Shown: positions 54,225 to 55,951 of the stretch, one piece after another | Layout of the letters: each line of letters opens with the position of its first letter | How positions within the stretch are numbered: position 1 is the first letter of the stretch | NCBI GenBank assembly: GCA_937902925.1 | Contig: CALFNN010000031.1 | Location: 1 to 55,951 of the forward strand | DNA length: 55,951 nt | From: an uncultured Opitutaceae bacterium | GTDB lineage: Bacteria; Verrucomicrobiota; Verrucomicrobiia; Opitutales; Opitutaceae | Direction: 5' to 3' | Made by a program: the position numbers and the translations under genes | The notes under the pieces: model-generated | Databases searched by the model: none | The model's input: only the letters and a program-made list of their open reading frames with translations | Told to the model about the DNA's origin: nothing

Positions 54225-55499
54225 TCAACGCGGGTCGGTGACGCGGCCGAGAAAGAGGCACACGCCGCTCGCGCGGTGCTGGATCGCAAAGAGAAACGGC
54301 CGGTCGACGCGCACTTCGACGGGCTTGGGCGGTTTTGCGGCCACGGCGAACGTGCTCAGCACCACACCGACGGTCGCGGCGGCGGCTTCGGTGCCGTCTT
54401 CGTTGAGCGCAATGAAGGTATCGTGGAAGACGTCCGACAGTGCGAGGTAGTCGCCGGGTTTGCGCGGCGCGATGCGATCGAAGTTGGCGCTGCCGGCGGG
54501 CTCATCGAACGCGCTTTTCATTCCGAGCGCGCGCAAGCTCGCCCCGAGCGGAATGGTTCCGCTCTCGACATGGAACCGGGGCAGGTAAAGCGCGACGAGG
54601 GTTTTGTTTCCTTCGCCGATTTTCGACCACCGGGCGAAATCATCTGCCGTGAGCTTCGCGGCGACGGCCTCGGGCGACCGGCCCTTGTCGGCCAGCAAAA
54701 TCAGGAACTGAAGGTCGCGATCAAGATAGTTCAGGGCCACGACGGTCAGATTGCTTTCCTTCGCGTAGCCGAGATCAGCCGTCTTGATCATGGTCGGCAC
54801 GTTGCGGGAGGCGCCACCGGCGGAATAAAACGGGCGTGGCTCCGTGTCGTCTTTCTCGAACGGGTCCTGCCACGGCGCCTTCAAATAGATCGCGTTGACG
54901 AGCACGAGCCGGGTGCGCGCGTTGATGCCGCCGTCCGGAACGACCTCGTCGATCCGGTGTTTCGTCTGGTTCGCAACCCAATCGTTGATCGTCGTGCGCG
55001 CGTTTTCCGCGGCGTGCTTGAAATCGAGCGGCGCGAACGGTGCGGCATAACCGTCGTTCACTAAGTTTAGAAACGAATCGCGAAAGGCATAACCCTGCTG
55101 GCCGAAAAGGCGGTTGGCTTCGTGCCATTCGATCGGATCGACAGCCCCGCCGTCCCGCCGGCGTTCCTTGGCCGTGTTTTCCGTGCGCGTTGCGATCGCG
55201 TCGAAGGCCGAATGCAATTCGCCGAAGCCAGACCGCACGGTTTGATCGTCCGACGGAAGATGAAGCACGCGCGCCATCTCGGCGCGGGTCTCGCCGTCAG
55301 CCCCTGCATAAACGAGGGCGAGTGCGCTTTCGATCGAGTAGGGGGAGAGGACGAAATTGTCATCCGGCTTCGACGGTGCGAGGTGCCGGTAGAGTGCCAG
55401 GCCAACCTGATTGGCCGCCGCCGCCGCATCGAAGTCCGCCGCGCGGAGGAAAGACGGCTGCGCGAACGCGAGCATCAGAGAAAGGACCCGAAGCTTCAT
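54225..55499 (-). CDS. Exported serpin, copy 2
   Basis: This 424-residue protein has a signal peptide (MKLRVLSLMLAFAQPSFLRA) and a complete serpin fold with LSPYSIESALALVYAGADG, EWHEANRLFGQQGYAF, LVLVNAIYLKAPWQDPF and a C-terminal RVDRPFLFAIQHRASGVCLF. The loop hinge E367-D-G-T-E-A-A-A-A-T376 is of inhibitory type. The following loop, VGVVLSTFAVAAKPPK, differs almost completely from that of copy 1, while the flanking sequences are nearly identical. It would inhibit a different protease class, for example an elastase- or chymotrypsin-like enzyme. Probably arose by duplication. Confidence 0.93.
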   Translation of the reverse strand: MKLRVLSLMLAFAQPSFLRAADFDAAAAANQVGLALYRHLAPSKPDDNFVLSPYSIESALALVYAGADGETRAEMARVLHLPSDDQTVRSGFGELHSAFDAIATRTENTAKERRRDGGAVDPIEWHEANRLFGQQGYAFRDSFLNLVNDGYAAPFAPLDFKHAAENARTTINDWVANQTKHRIDEVVPDGGINARTRLVLVNAIYLKAPWQDPFEKDDTEPRPFYSAGGASRNVPTMIKTADLGYAKESNLTVVALNYLDRDLQFLILLADKGRSPEAVAAKLTADDFARWSKIGEGNKTLVALYLPRFHVESGTIPLGASLRALGMKSAFDEPAGSANFDRIAPRKPGDYLALSDVFHDTFIALNEDGTEAAAATVGVVLSTFAVAAKPPKPVEVRVDRPFLFAIQHRASGVCLFLGRVTDPR

Positions 55500-55535
55500 G
55501 GTATGGAATCTGACCCGGCCCGCGCCGGTTTCTTA

Positions 55536-55570
55536 GAAGAAAAAAGCCCCGCGCTTTCGACGCGAGGCTT
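55536..55570 (-). terminator. Rho-independent terminator of ppdK
   Basis: On the minus strand AAGCCtCGCG (reading from 55570) pairs with CGCGgGGCTT (down to 55544) around a 7-base loop, with one internal mismatch, and is followed by a T-rich run. It lies 33 bases past the stop codon of the dikinase gene and before the start of serpin 2. Confidence 0.85.
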
Positions 55571-55603
55571 GAAGATATGGACGAACGACTGCGCTACCGC
55601 GGA

Positions 55604-55951
55604 TTACTTCTTGGCGTCGGCGAGGGCGGCCTGGGCCGCGGCCAGACGCGCGACCGGCACGCGATAAGGCGAGCAGGACACGTAGGTCAGGCCGAGCTTG
55701 TGGCAGAACTTCACCGAGTCCGGATCGCCGCCGTGTTCGCCGCAGATGCCGAGCTTGATGTCGGGGCGGGTCTGGCGGCCCTTGGCGATCGCGATCTCCA
55801 TGAGCTGGCCGACGCCGGTCTGGTCGACCGAGGCGAACGGGTTCTTCTTGAACACCTCGGCCTCCTGGTAGGCGCCGAGGAAGGAGCCGGAGTCGTCGCG
55901 CGACATGCCGAGGCAGGTTTGCGTGAGGTCGTTCGTGCCGAAGCTGAAGAA
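55604..55951 (-). CDS. ppdK: Pyruvate, phosphate dikinase, C-terminal part (cut by window edge)
   Basis: The frame is open to the right edge and encodes the last 115 residues of the enzyme. It begins within [11 protein letters not shown] and contains [10 protein letters not shown], the motif with the catalytic Cys of the PEP/pyruvate domain, then [14 protein letters not shown] near the end. The enzyme converts ATP, pyruvate and Pi to AMP, PEP and PPi, reversibly. It is followed by a clear terminator. Its PPi/AMP chemistry links to the candidate PPi-PEPCK and adenylate kinase encoded 21-25 kb away in this window. Confidence 0.96.
   Translation of the reverse strand, partial: FFSFGTNDLTQTCLGMSRDDSGSFLGAYQEAEVFKKNPFASVDQTGVGQLMEIAIAKGRQTRPDIKLGICGEHGGDPDSVKFCHKLGLTYVSCSPYRVPVARLAAAQAALADAKK

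Overview
The window is GC-rich, densely coded, and reads as chromosomal DNA of a Gram-negative, polysaccharide-degrading bacterium. Outer-membrane beta-barrels ending in Phe, a TonB-dependent receptor, several secreted pectinases, a DUF1080 protein, a pectate lyase carrying autotransporter-associated strand repeats and a 2-oxoacid:ferredoxin oxidoreductase together suggest the Verrucomicrobiota, probably Opitutaceae. That assignment is inference from gene content. I saw no rRNA, tRNA, CRISPR array, insertion sequence or phage gene.

Region 1 (0.4-10.4 kb, plus strand) is a chemosensory island: a single-domain response regulator, an outer-membrane barrel, a Cache-type chemoreceptor, CheW, an OprB-like porin, a 4HB chemoreceptor with a C-terminal zinc-binding CZB domain, and a chemoreceptor whose periplasmic domain carries a c-type heme motif (CLECH). 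No CheA, CheR or CheB is present, so the receptors must use an array encoded elsewhere.

Region 2 (10.4-24 kb) is mixed housekeeping and accessory: HflX, a secreted pectate lyase, the KorAB oxidoreductase followed by a clear terminator, a lactonase-type beta-propeller, thymidine kinase, an alpha/beta hydrolase, an MFS transporter, a small Cys-rich protein overlapping a WYL regulator, a DUF4440 protein, 3-methyladenine DNA glycosylase I and a DUF1080 protein.

Region 3 (24-38.5 kb) holds a large TonB-dependent receptor, a tandem pair of secreted paralogues of unknown function, an unusual adenylate kinase, a protein of about 1,155 residues that I interpret as a PPi-type PEP carboxykinase, a short conserved-looking ORF, and a MacAB-like export system whose adaptor contains an EF-hand and a Gly-rich tract.

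Region 4 (38.5-51 kb) looks like a pectin/rhamnogalacturonan locus: GH105 unsaturated glucuronyl hydrolase, GH28 polygalacturonase lipoprotein, sodium/solute symporter, aldo/keto reductase, Gfo/Idh/MocA dehydrogenase and a 1,781-residue mosaic pectate lyase. The enzymes would cut pectin outside the cell, the symporter would import products, and the two oxidoreductases would process the sugars. CGGACA-type motifs recur in the non-coding regions of this locus.

Region 5 (51-56 kb) has two exported paralogous serpins with different reactive-centre loops on either side of a phytanoyl-CoA dioxygenase-like gene, then the 3' end of pyruvate, phosphate dikinase with its terminator. The dikinase, adenylate kinase and candidate PPi-PEPCK would fit a PPi/AMP-linked PEP-pyruvate-oxaloacetate metabolism.
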